DNA of 61,556 nt from Caulobacteraceae bacterium. Lineage in GTDB: Bacteria > Pseudomonadota > Alphaproteobacteria > Caulobacterales > Caulobacteraceae. Below are positions 50,748-58,728 of this stretch, piece after piece. Position 1 is the stretch's first letter. Each line of letters opens with the position of its first letter. Made by a program: the position numbers and the translations under genes. The notes below the pieces were generated by a model. It was not told the origin of the DNA, ran no database searches, and was given only the letters and a program-made list of their open reading frames with translations. Location of the stretch: contig CANJRI010000009.1 in NCBI GenBank assembly GCA_947476555.1, forward strand, positions 1-61,556. The letters are read 5' to 3'.

Positions 50748-51245
50748 TTAGTAGCGGTAGCCGTTGTTGTAGCCACCGTTGTTGTAGCCGCCGTCGTAGC
50801 CGTTGTAGCCACCGCCGTTGTCATTGAGCGCGCCGCCCAGGATCAAGCCGATGATCCCCGTGGCGATGGCGGCCATCACCACATCGCCATTGTCGGAGCG
50901 ATAGTACCGATAGCCGGGGCGCGGCGGCGGCAGGCGATAGGCGCGGTAGTTGTCGATCACGTAGCTGCGCTGACGGTAGTTCGGATAGACCTGCCCTTGC
51001 CGCCAACGCTGGCCACCGTTCTGATAGCGGTCCCCGCGGCGATCGTTGCGATCGTATTGATCGGGGCGGCCGTCGCGGTCACGGTCGCGGTTCCATTCAC
51101 GACTGTCGGGACGCCCGTCACGGTCGCTGTCGTAGGACCGGTTGTAGGCGCCCTGGCGGCCGTAGTCGCCGTAGGCTTGGGCCGAAGCCGCGGTGGCCGC
51201 CAACGTCATGGCCGCGGCGGCGACACCCAGGATGATCTTCTTCAT
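50748..51245 (-). CDS. RcnB-like periplasmic protein with EF-hand-like loops
   Basis: A 165-residue exported protein. Signal peptide 1-23 (ASA-Q). The N-terminal half holds two DxDxDG loops, DSDRDGRPDSRE and DRDRDGRPDQYD, which match the 12-position EF-hand calcium loop. The second half has the RcnB-like YRQRSYVIDNYRAYRLPPP and RPGYRYYRSDNGDVVMAAIATGIIG, and ends in Gly/Asn/Tyr-rich repeats. RcnB proteins are linked to nickel/cobalt homeostasis, but many alphaproteobacterial members are uncharacterised. Convergent with putA. Confidence 0.78.
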   Translation of the reverse strand: MKKIILGVAAAAMTLAATAASAQAYGDYGRQGAYNRSYDSDRDGRPDSREWNRDRDRDGRPDQYDRNDRRGDRYQNGGQRWRQGQVYPNYRQRSYVIDNYRAYRLPPPRPGYRYYRSDNGDVVMAAIATGIIGLILGGALNDNGGGYNGYDGGYNNGGYNNGYRY

Positions 51246-51424
51246 GTGGCTCTCCTTGAGCAATGCAACGAGGATGCGCCTTCGCATCTGAACCGGCGGC
51301 GGGCGGCCCGTTCAGATGCGGTTCACGCCCGGGGCAGGGCCGGACCCCCCACCCGGCGACACGTTCACAGTCTCGTGAGCGGGACTCGCCCGCTCCCACC
51401 CCTGTCGAGGGGGGAGCGGGTAAG

Positions 51425-51440
51425 TTAACCTCTCGTTTAC
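51425..51440. promoter_or_regulatory. CtrA-like binding site
   Basis: TTAA-CCTCTCG-TTTAC: the two half sites are seven bases apart, as in the CtrA consensus TTAA-N7-TTAAC, with one mismatch in the second half. It lies about 150 bp upstream of nrdA. Suggestive only. Confidence 0.4.
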
Positions 51441-51494
51441 GAAAAAGCCTGTGGGCGGAGGTCTGCCCTCATTGACGAGTCATTAGGACGGGTG

Positions 51495-51539
51495 CCCCAT
51501 ATGTAGGTTGTTCGGGCGGTTCGCCCACAACATGTGGGG
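51495..51539. promoter_or_regulatory. Palindromic region with paired NrdR-like boxes
   Basis: CCCCATATGTAGGTTG (51495-51510) and CCCACAACATGTGGGG (51524-51539) flank an inner GGGCG/CGCCC stem. The two boxes are close to inverse copies and about 30 bp apart, a distance used by paired NrdR sites. A CACAACATGTTGGGA sequence of the same kind precedes nrdB. Confidence 0.5.
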
Positions 51540-51589
51540 ACGGAAGCGCCAGGGTTAGGCTGCTTCCAGGGGAGCATGGGCTTAGGCAA

Positions 51590-53446
51590 ATGAGCGAAGC
51601 GGCGAAGGTTGGGATTGCCGAAGGTGCGGAGCGGGCCCCGGTTCAGGTGGCTAGGCCGCAATTGCAGCTGGTCCGGAAGGTCGAGGTCGATCGTTCGCGC
51701 GACGCCCTGCTGACCGAATTCGGCAAGACCACGCTGGAGGACCGTTACCTGCTGCCGGGCGAGTCCTATCAGGACATGTTCGCCCGGGTGGCGACGGCCT
51801 TCGCGGACGATGCCGATCACGCCCAGCGGATCTACGACTATATGTCCCGCCTGTGGTTCATGCCGGCGACCCCGGTGCTGTCCAACGGCGGCGCCGCGCG
51901 CGGCCTGCCGATCTCCTGCTTCCTGAACGCCGTGCCGGACAATCTCGAAGGCATCGTCGGCGTCTGGAACGAGAATGTGGCCCTGGCCTCCAACGGCGGC
52001 GGCATCGGCACCTACTGGGGCGGCGTCCGCTCCATCGGCGAGAAGGTCAAGGGCGCCGGCCAGACCAGCGGCATCATCCCCTTCATCCGCGTGATGGACA
52101 GCCTGACCCTGGCGATCAGCCAGGGCTCGCTGCGGCGCGGGTCGGCGGCGGTCTATCTGGACATCCACCATCCGGAGATCGAGGAGTTCCTGGAGATCCG
52201 GAAGCCGTCCGGGGACTTCAACAGGAAGTCGCTGAACCTGCACCACGGCCTGTCGATCAGCGACGAGTTCATGGAGGCGGTGCGCGACGGGGCCATGTTC
52301 GGCCTGCGCAGCCCCAAGAGCGGCGAGGTGATCCGCGAGGTCGACGCCCGCAGCCTCTGGCAGAAGATCCTCGAGATCCGCCTGCAGACCGGCGAGCCCT
52401 ACCTGATCTTCTCCGACACGGTGAACCGGCTGATGCCGCAGCACCAGCGCGAGCTGGGGCTGTCGGTCCGCCAGTCGAACCTCTGCTCGGAGATCATGCT
52501 GCACACCGGCAAGGACCACCTGGGCGCCGAGCGTACCGCGGTCTGCTGCCTGTCGAGCGTCAACGCCGAGACCTTCCTGGAATGGCGTGACCATCCGACC
52601 TTCGTCGAGGACGTCATGCGCTTCCTCGACAACGTCCTGCAGGACTTCATCGACCGCGCCCCGCCGGAGATGAAGCACGCCGCCTACGCCGCCAAGCGCG
52701 AGCGCAGCGTGGGCCTCGGCCTGATGGGCTTCCACTCCTTCCTGCAGCAGCAGAACGTCCCGTTCGAGAGCGCGCTGGCCAAGAGCTGGAACATGCGGCT
52801 CTTCAAGACCCTGCGTCGTCAGTGCGACGCAGCCTCCCGCACCCTGGCGGCCGAGCGCGGCCCCTGCCCCGACGCGGCCGATCGCGGCGTCATGGAGCGG
52901 TTCAGCCACAAGCTGGCCATCGCCCCCACCGCCTCGATCTCGATCATCTGCGGCGGCACCAGTGCCGGCATCGAGCCGATCCCGGCCAACATCTACACCC
53001 ACAAGACCCTGTCCGGGTCGTTCGCGGTGAAGAACCCCTTCCTGGAGCGGCTGCTCGCCGGGAAGGACCAGAACACCGCTCCGGTGTGGGACTCGATCCT
53101 GGAGAACGAGGGCTCCGTACAGCACCTCGATTTCCTGAGCCAGGACGAGAAGGACATCTACAAGACCGCCTTCGAGATCGATCAAAGGTGGGTTGTGGAA
53201 CTCGCGGCGGATCGCACGCCGGACATCTGTCAGTCCCAGTCGGTCAACCTGTTCATCCCCGGCGACGTGGACAAATGGGACCTGCACATGTTGCATTGGA
53301 CGGCGTGGGAGCGGGGGTGCAAGTCTTTGTATTACCTGCGGTCCAAGTCGGTGCAGCGGGCGGCGCATGCGGGCGGCGAGGGGGTCGCGGCCATGGTCTA
53401 CGCCGAGGGTAAGACCGACTATGAGGAATGCCTCGCCTGCCAATAG
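51590..53446 (+). CDS. nrdA: Ribonucleoside-diphosphate reductase, alpha subunit
   Basis: A 618-residue class I RNR large subunit that reduces ribonucleotides to deoxyribonucleotides. Signatures are MPATPVLSNGGAARGLPISC (about 87-106, with the active-site cysteine), NGGGIGTYWGGVR, SNLCSEIML with active-site asparagine, cysteine and glutamate (about 301-309), and APTASISIICGGTSAGIEP. The C-terminal redox cysteines are in ECLACQ. There is no N-terminal ATP-cone domain, so activity is not controlled by ATP/dATP in the usual way. nrdB lies 7.7 kb downstream. Confidence 0.94.
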   Translation: MSEAAKVGIAEGAERAPVQVARPQLQLVRKVEVDRSRDALLTEFGKTTLEDRYLLPGESYQDMFARVATAFADDADHAQRIYDYMSRLWFMPATPVLSNGGAARGLPISCFLNAVPDNLEGIVGVWNENVALASNGGGIGTYWGGVRSIGEKVKGAGQTSGIIPFIRVMDSLTLAISQGSLRRGSAAVYLDIHHPEIEEFLEIRKPSGDFNRKSLNLHHGLSISDEFMEAVRDGAMFGLRSPKSGEVIREVDARSLWQKILEIRLQTGEPYLIFSDTVNRLMPQHQRELGLSVRQSNLCSEIMLHTGKDHLGAERTAVCCLSSVNAETFLEWRDHPTFVEDVMRFLDNVLQDFIDRAPPEMKHAAYAAKRERSVGLGLMGFHSFLQQQNVPFESALAKSWNMRLFKTLRRQCDAASRTLAAERGPCPDAADRGVMERFSHKLAIAPTASISIICGGTSAGIEPIPANIYTHKTLSGSFAVKNPFLERLLAGKDQNTAPVWDSILENEGSVQHLDFLSQDEKDIYKTAFEIDQRWVVELAADRTPDICQSQSVNLFIPGDVDKWDLHMLHWTAWERGCKSLYYLRSKSVQRAAHAGGEGVAAMVYAEGKTDYEECLACQ

Positions 53447-53522
53447 GGGGCTTGCCGGATCGGCGTTCCTGTTCTCCTAGTATACCCAACCGCCCGATGA
53501 GGCGGATCGGGAGAAACGCAGG

Positions 53523-54089
53523 ATGCGGCGGGCGGCTGGGCTGGCCATCGTCCTTTCCGGGCTCGCGGCCGTTCCGGCGGCCGGGCAGAGCCTGACCGGC
53601 GAGCTGCGCGCCGCGGCCTTCGCCGACCATCCCCTACGCATCAACCTGACCCGCGAGTGGCCGGCCAGCGGCTTCGTGCTGGAGCTCGGCGGCGGCCGGC
53701 GCGAGGCCGGCGAGCGGCCCCGGCTGTCGGTCCACGGCGGGCGCGAGCAGGCCGCGATCGACCGGCTGGAGGACATGGGCGTGCGCGAGGGCGCGTCCCG
53801 GTTCGGCGACAAGGCGCGCTGGTACATCTTCGCCGCCGCCAGCGGCCGGGCGGTGGGCCTGAACATGCTCCACAATCAGGGCGGCTGGGACAAGGCCGGC
53901 TGGACCACCGACCCCACCAGCGAGCTGGTCGGCGACGGCCAGATCGCCATCGCCTGGCGCAAGGGCCCCTACCAGAGCGCGATCGGCATCCTCACGCGGG
54001 AGGTCTCCAGCCGCCACCGGATCTTCGCCCAGCACACCTACGAGGACTATGTGGCCGCCTGGAGCTTCTCGATCCGGCCGCAGTTCTAG
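53523..54089 (+). CDS. Secreted hypothetical protein
   Basis: A 188-residue exported protein. Signal peptide about 1-21 (PAAG-Q). The mature part contains two charged stretches, then RWYIFAAASGRAVGLNMLHN, TDPTSELVGDGQIAIAWRKG and the end SFSIRPQF, with alternating hydrophobics and a terminal phenylalanine typical of outer-membrane beta proteins. A small barrel or DUF2219-like fragment is possible; I do not recognise the family. It lies 76 bp after nrdA and converges with the receptor array. Confidence 0.75.
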   Translation: MRRAAGLAIVLSGLAAVPAAGQSLTGELRAAAFADHPLRINLTREWPASGFVLELGGGRREAGERPRLSVHGGREQAAIDRLEDMGVREGASRFGDKARWYIFAAASGRAVGLNMLHNQGGWDKAGWTTDPTSELVGDGQIAIAWRKGPYQSAIGILTREVSSRHRIFAQHTYEDYVAAWSFSIRPQF

Positions 54090-54092
54090 GCC

Positions 54093-56276
54093 CTAGAAGA
54101 CCCCGCGCAGTCGTACGGCGAAGCGGATGTCCCGGTCCTCGGTATAGGCCTCGGAGCGCAGGACCGGCGCGGGCGTCACCCCATAGCGGGAATAGAAGCG
54201 CGAGCGCCGCTCATCGACGCCGGAGAGGTTCTGCACCTCGATCCGCAGGACGGTGGCGCCGCTCAGGCTCTTCTCGACGAAGGCCTCCAGGACCGGCTCG
54301 ACGGCCAGGTACTGCTGCTGCAGGTTCAGGCCGACCAGGTCGGTGGAGTAGCTGGAAACGCCGGTGTCCTTGAAGCTGAACCCCCACGAGGCGCCAAGGC
54401 CGCGCAGGTCCTGCCGGTAGCTGACGTCGAACTGATACTTCCGGTCGCTCCCCAGCCTGCGGATCTCGCCGGTGAACGGGTCGCGCACCTTGGACCTCTG
54501 CGCCAGGTAGCGGAACGACAGCAGCGAATAGGGCATGCGCAGGAAGCCCAGCCGCACGCTCATCTTCACCTCGGCGCCGTAGGCATGGGCGCTGGGGATG
54601 TTGCCCTGCACCGAGACTATGCCGCCCCTGGCCAGTTGGATCGGCGTGCGATCGATGGCGTCGGTGATGTCGTTGTAGAAGGCCCGCGCCTCCAGCAGGC
54701 CGGCGTCGCCCGGCAGACGGCGTTCGTAGCCGGCCTCCGCGGTCCAGACCTTCTCCGGCTCGAGGAAGGGGTTGCCCTCGACCAGCACATTGTTCTCGAA
54801 GTTGATGCTGGGCACGAAGTTGCCGAACTGCAGCTGGCTGATCGTGCGTTCCAGGCGCAGGCGGTACTGCACCTGCGGGCTGGTGCGATAGCGCAGATCG
54901 AACCGCGGCTTGGGGAACGACAGGCGGCGCTTGGGCGTCACGCTGGACGTCCCGGCGGTCTCGAAGGCGCTGGTGATGCCCGAGAACTCGTAGTTCAGCG
55001 TGCTTTCCAGGGACAGCGCCGGCGTCACCGCCCACCTATGGGTGGCGAACAGCTCGGCGCGCTTCTCCTGCACCTCGGCATGCTGGTTCGGCGTGACGTC
55101 CAGCAAGCCGTCGCCGTCCCGGTCGAAGAAGGCCAGCAGGTCGGAGTCCAGACCGTTCCGGGCCGCCTCGCCCCCGATTTCCACGGACTGCCCGGCGCGG
55201 AGCGGCAAGGTGTAGACGACCCGGGCGATCTCCTCGGTCGTGTTGTTGTCGTTGTGCGTCCGGTTCAGCTCGGTCTTGCCGGCCGGCGTGATCAGGTTGC
55301 GGAAATCGTTGGAGATGCGCCGCTCCCCGCGCGCGATGACCAGGGCCTGCAGGGCGCCCGCGCCGATGGTGTCGGTGTATTCGCCGCCGAACTCATAGGC
55401 CTTGGCCGGGCCGGAAGGCCGGCTGTTCTGCTCGTCGAGGCCAGTGAGCGTCACCGCGCCGGTCGGGGAATAACGGGTGAAGGTGGTGTCGTTGAGTTGC
55501 AGGACCACGCGGCTTTCATAGAAGGCGTTGAGCTCGGCCCGCGCGCCGCCGTGGAAGTCGTAGGTCAGGCCCCCGGTGTAGTTCCATTTGTCGTGGGTGC
55601 GGGTGTGGTCCTGGAACCGGGATTCCAGGATCGAGCCGTCGGGGTAGAAGTAGGTCTCGTCGCGGGTCCGGTCGCCCCAGGTGAACATCACCAGATTGGC
55701 CTGGGACCAGACGATGCGCTCGATGGCCGCCGAATAGCTGAGCGCCCCCCACGATCCCTTGTAGGAGAGCAGCCCGTCGAACTCGGTCCTGCCCTCCTCA
55801 TCCTGGATGCGGGCGTTGGCCTCCCAGGTCCCGGCGCCCGCCAGGGACGCGCCTTCGCGCAGGACGACGTTGACCAGGATTCCCTGGCTGGCGACCGAGA
55901 TCCCCTCGGCCTGGCCGCTGATCAGCTCGATCCGCGCGACGGACTCGAACGGGATGCGCCGAAGGTTGCCGCCGATCTCGTTCGACTTGCCGGGAAACCG
56001 GCGGCCGTTCAGCAGGATGCGCGCGCCGCCGGAGCCGAAGCCGCGCTGCTCCTGCTGGGTGTTCTGCTCGTTGACGATGGCCTGCACGCCCGGGATGACG
56101 CGCAGCATGTCCTCGGCGGTGTTGACCGAATAGCCGGCGAAGAACTCAGGCCCGTAGCTGGCGTTCTGGCTGGGCGCGGCCGGGGCGGCGGTCTCCTGCG
56201 CCCGGGCGACGCCCCGGACGCCGAGACAGGCCAGCAAGGCTCCGGCGGCCACCGCGCCGCTTCTTGCGCTCCACAT
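54093..56276 (-). CDS. TonB-dependent receptor, array copy 1
   Basis: A 727-residue outer-membrane receptor. Signal peptide about 1-26; plug domain with NASYGPEFFAGYSVNTAEDM, GFGSGGARILLNGRRFPGKS and GNLRRIPFESVARIELI; then a barrel ending in FAVRLRGVF. Near residues 385-393 it carries an EF-hand-like DRDGDGLLD loop. It is the most divergent of three tandem paralogues, all on the minus strand, and has its own copy of the shared promoter-like element at 56320-56348. The substrate is unknown; no periplasmic transport genes are adjacent. Confidence 0.92.
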   Translation of the reverse strand: MWSARSGAVAAGALLACLGVRGVARAQETAAPAAPSQNASYGPEFFAGYSVNTAEDMLRVIPGVQAIVNEQNTQQEQRGFGSGGARILLNGRRFPGKSNEIGGNLRRIPFESVARIELISGQAEGISVASQGILVNVVLREGASLAGAGTWEANARIQDEEGRTEFDGLLSYKGSWGALSYSAAIERIVWSQANLVMFTWGDRTRDETYFYPDGSILESRFQDHTRTHDKWNYTGGLTYDFHGGARAELNAFYESRVVLQLNDTTFTRYSPTGAVTLTGLDEQNSRPSGPAKAYEFGGEYTDTIGAGALQALVIARGERRISNDFRNLITPAGKTELNRTHNDNNTTEEIARVVYTLPLRAGQSVEIGGEAARNGLDSDLLAFFDRDGDGLLDVTPNQHAEVQEKRAELFATHRWAVTPALSLESTLNYEFSGITSAFETAGTSSVTPKRRLSFPKPRFDLRYRTSPQVQYRLRLERTISQLQFGNFVPSINFENNVLVEGNPFLEPEKVWTAEAGYERRLPGDAGLLEARAFYNDITDAIDRTPIQLARGGIVSVQGNIPSAHAYGAEVKMSVRLGFLRMPYSLLSFRYLAQRSKVRDPFTGEIRRLGSDRKYQFDVSYRQDLRGLGASWGFSFKDTGVSSYSTDLVGLNLQQQYLAVEPVLEAFVEKSLSGATVLRIEVQNLSGVDERRSRFYSRYGVTPAPVLRSEAYTEDRDIRFAVRLRGVF

Positions 56277-56319
56277 CGGATCCCCACTCGATTTTTAGCG
56301 ACGCGAAACGCGGCAGCCT

Positions 56320-56348
56320 CGTATCGCCGCCCGGGCCGTGACCGTCCA
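56320..56348 (-). promoter_or_regulatory. Promoter-like element of receptor copy 1
   Basis: On the minus strand TGGACGG (56348-56342), a 14-base spacer, and GCGATACG (56327-56320). The same pair with the same spacing precedes copies 2 and 3. The -35 differs from TTGACGS in one base. Confidence 0.5.
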
Positions 56349-56366
56349 CAGGATTTGTGCTGCAGG

Positions 56367-56414
56367 CCCCTCATCCGGCCCCCGGCGCCACCTTCTCCCG
56401 CAAGGGGAGAAGGG
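56367..56414. repeat. Palindromic intergenic repeat, copy A
   Basis: Starts CCCCTCATCCGG and ends with the stem CCTTCTCCC-GCAA-GGGGAGAAGG. The core hairpin lies just after the stop of receptor copy 2 on the minus strand and could terminate it. An inverted full copy lies at 61020-61071 and a core-only copy at 58695-58719. Confidence 0.6.
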
Positions 56415-56420
56415 ACTGAC

Positions 56421-58597
56421 CTAGAAGGTCCCGCGCAGGCGCACGGCGCTGCGGAGCTCCCGGTGCTCGGTGTAGGTCTCGGAGCGCAGGATCGGGGCGT
56501 TCGGCGTTCCGTAGCGTGAGTAGAAGCGGGCCCGTCGCTCGTCGTCGATGCCGGTCAGGTTCTGCACCTCGATCCGGAGCACCGTGGCGCCGGTCAGCCG
56601 CTTTTCGGCGAAGGCCTCCAGGGTCGGCTCGATGGCGTAGTACTGCTCCAGCAGGTTCGGGCCGATCAGGTCGGTGGAATAGATGGAATCGCCGGCGTCC
56701 TTGAAGCTGAAGCCCCACGAGGCGCCAAGGCCGCGCAGGTCCTGCCGGTAGCTGACGTCGAACTGGTAATGGCGGTCGCTGGTCAGCCGGCGCGTCTCGC
56801 CGGTGAACGGGTCGCGCACCTTGGACTTCTGGGCCAGGTAGCGGACCGACAGCAGGGAGGTGGGCAGCCCCAGGAAGCCCAGCCGCACGCTCACCTTCAC
56901 CTCGCCGCCATAGGCGTGGGCGCTGGGGATGTTGCCCTGCACCGCGCCGATCGCGCCCGACGGCAGCACCACGGGCGCCCGGTCGATGGCGTCGCTGATC
57001 TCGTTGTAGAAGACCCGCGCCTCCAGCAGGCCCGCGTCGCCCGGCAGGCGGCGCTCGTAGCCGGGCTCGATGATCCAGGTCTTCTCCGGCTCGAGGAAGG
57101 GGTTGCCCTCGACCAGCACATTGTTCTCGAAGTTGATGCTGGGCACGAAGTTGCCGAACTGCAGCTGGCTGATCGTCCGTTCGACGCGGAGCCGGTACTG
57201 CACTTCCGGGCTGGTGCGATAGCGCAGGTCGAAGCGCGGCTTGGGAAACGACAGCTTGCGTTCCGGCGTGTGGCGGGTGACCCCGGCGGTCCGGAAGACG
57301 CTGTTGATCGACGAGAACTCGTAGTTCAGCGAGCTCTCCAGCGAGAGCGCCGGCGTCACCGTCCAGCGGTGGGTGGCGAACAGCTCGGCGCGCTTCTCCT
57401 GCACCTCGCCCAGCTGGTTCGGCGTGGTGTCGAGCACGCCGTCCGCGTCGCGGTCGAAATAGGCCTGCAGGTCGGCGTCCAGCCCATTGCGCGCCGCCTC
57501 GCCGCCCACTTCCATCGACTGTCCCGGCCGCAGCCGGAAATTATAGACCGTCCGGACGATCTCCTCGGTGTTGTTCTGGTCGTTGAGCGTCCGGTTGAGC
57601 TCGACCTTGCCGGTCGGAAGGATCAGCTGGCGGAAATCGCGTGAGATCCGCCGCTCGCCACGGGCGATGGCCAGGATCTGCAGGTCGCCGCCGGCCAGGG
57701 CGCCGCCGTACTCCCCGCCGAACTCATAGACCTTGGTCGGGTAGGAGTTGCGATTGTCGGAAAATCGATCCCGGTCAGGGTCACCGCGCCGGCCTGGGAA
57801 TAGCGGGTGAAGTCGGTGTTGGTGAGCTGGATGACGTTGCGGACCTCCCAGTAGGCGTTGAGCTCCGTCCGCGCGCCGCTGGAAAAGTCGTAGGTCAGGC
57901 CGGCGTTGTAGATCCACTTCTTGTGCTCGCGGGTGTGGTCCTGGAAACGGTCCTCAAGGACGCTCCCGTCCGCATAGTAGAAGACCTCGTCGCGGGTCCG
58001 GTCGCCCCAGTTGAACATGCCGAGGTTGTTGGGCGACCAGGTGTTGTGCTCGATCCCCAGGGAATAGCTCAGCGCGCCCCGCGCGCCCTTGTAGGAGGCC
58101 AGGCCGTCGAACTCGACGCGACCGTCCTCGTCCTGGACCTTGGCGTTGATCTCGTAGTTGCCGGCGCCGGCCAGCGAGGCGCCTTCCTTCAGGATGATGT
58201 TGACCAGGATGCCCTGGCTGGTGACGGAGATGCCCTCGGCCTGGCCGCTGATCAGCTCGACCCGCGCCACCGTCTCGGCCGAGATGCGGCGCAGGTTGCC
58301 GCCGATCTCGTTGGACTTGCCGGGGAAGCGCCGGCCGTTCAGCAGGATGCGCGCCCCGCCGGAGCCGAAGCCGCGCTGCTGCTCGCCGGGGCCGCCCCCA
58401 TTCTGCTCGTTGAGGATCGCCTGCACACCCGGGATGAGCCGCAGCATGTCCTCGGCGTTGTTCACCGAATAGCTGGCGAAAAATTCAGGGCCGTAGCTGG
58501 CGTTCTCGGACGGGGCGGCCTGGGCGAAAGCCGCGGAGGGCGCGGCGATGCAGGCCAGCGCAGCGGCGGCCAGGACGCCGCCTCGTACAGTCCACAT
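56421..58597 (-). pseudogene. TonB-dependent receptor, array copy 2 (frameshifted)
   Basis: Two frames together make a complete receptor paralogous to its neighbours. The first (58597 down to about 57765) has signal peptide, plug (NASYGPEFFASYSVNNAED) and barrel start through VTLTGIDF. The second resumes with SDNRNSYPTKVYEFGGEYGG and runs to the terminal RLRGTF at 56421. At the junction copy 3 reads GATTTCTCC on the coding strand and this copy GATTTTCC: one base is missing at 57761-57765. Apart from that no damage is seen, so a recent mutation, a sequencing error or slippage are all possible. The EF-hand-like DRDADGVLD loop is kept. Confidence 0.8.
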
Positions 58598-58646
58598 GCG
58601 ATCCCCCGATCATGGCTTTCTTGGCGACGCAAGAGCGCGGCAGCCT

Positions 58647-58675
58647 CGTATCGCCGGGCGAACCCCCACGGTCCA
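58647..58675 (-). promoter_or_regulatory. Promoter-like element of receptor copy 2
   Basis: On the minus strand TGGACCG (58675-58669), 14 bases, GCGATACG (58654-58647). Same arrangement as upstream of copies 1 and 3, so the duplicated unit includes the promoter. Confidence 0.5.
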
Positions 58676-58694
58676 GATGATTTGTGACGCAGGG

Positions 58695-58719
58695 CCCTTC
58701 TCCCGCGAGGGGAGAAGGG
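58695..58719. repeat. Palindromic intergenic repeat, core-only copy
   Basis: CCCTTCTCC pairs with GGAGAAGGG. It lies ten bases past the stop of receptor copy 3 on the minus strand and may terminate it. It lacks the CCTCATCCG arm of the other two copies. Confidence 0.5.
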
Positions 58720-58728
58720 ACCCACGCG

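Larger units (their letters stand above)
51246..51589. other. 344-bp control region upstream of nrdA
   Basis: No gene is seen. It contains a CtrA-like site, a GANTC (GAGTC) methylation site at about 51478-51482, a long hairpin with two NrdR-like half boxes, and a GC hairpin at 51389-51420 (CCCGCTCCC with GGGAGCGGG plus inner CCCC/GGGG). This concentration of signals fits the tightly regulated expression of ribonucleotide reductase. Confidence 0.6.

Noticed and set aside
51437-53443. 668-codon frame antisense to nrdA
   Set aside because: The nrdA strand holds all RNR motifs; the antisense frame is a GC-rich shadow.
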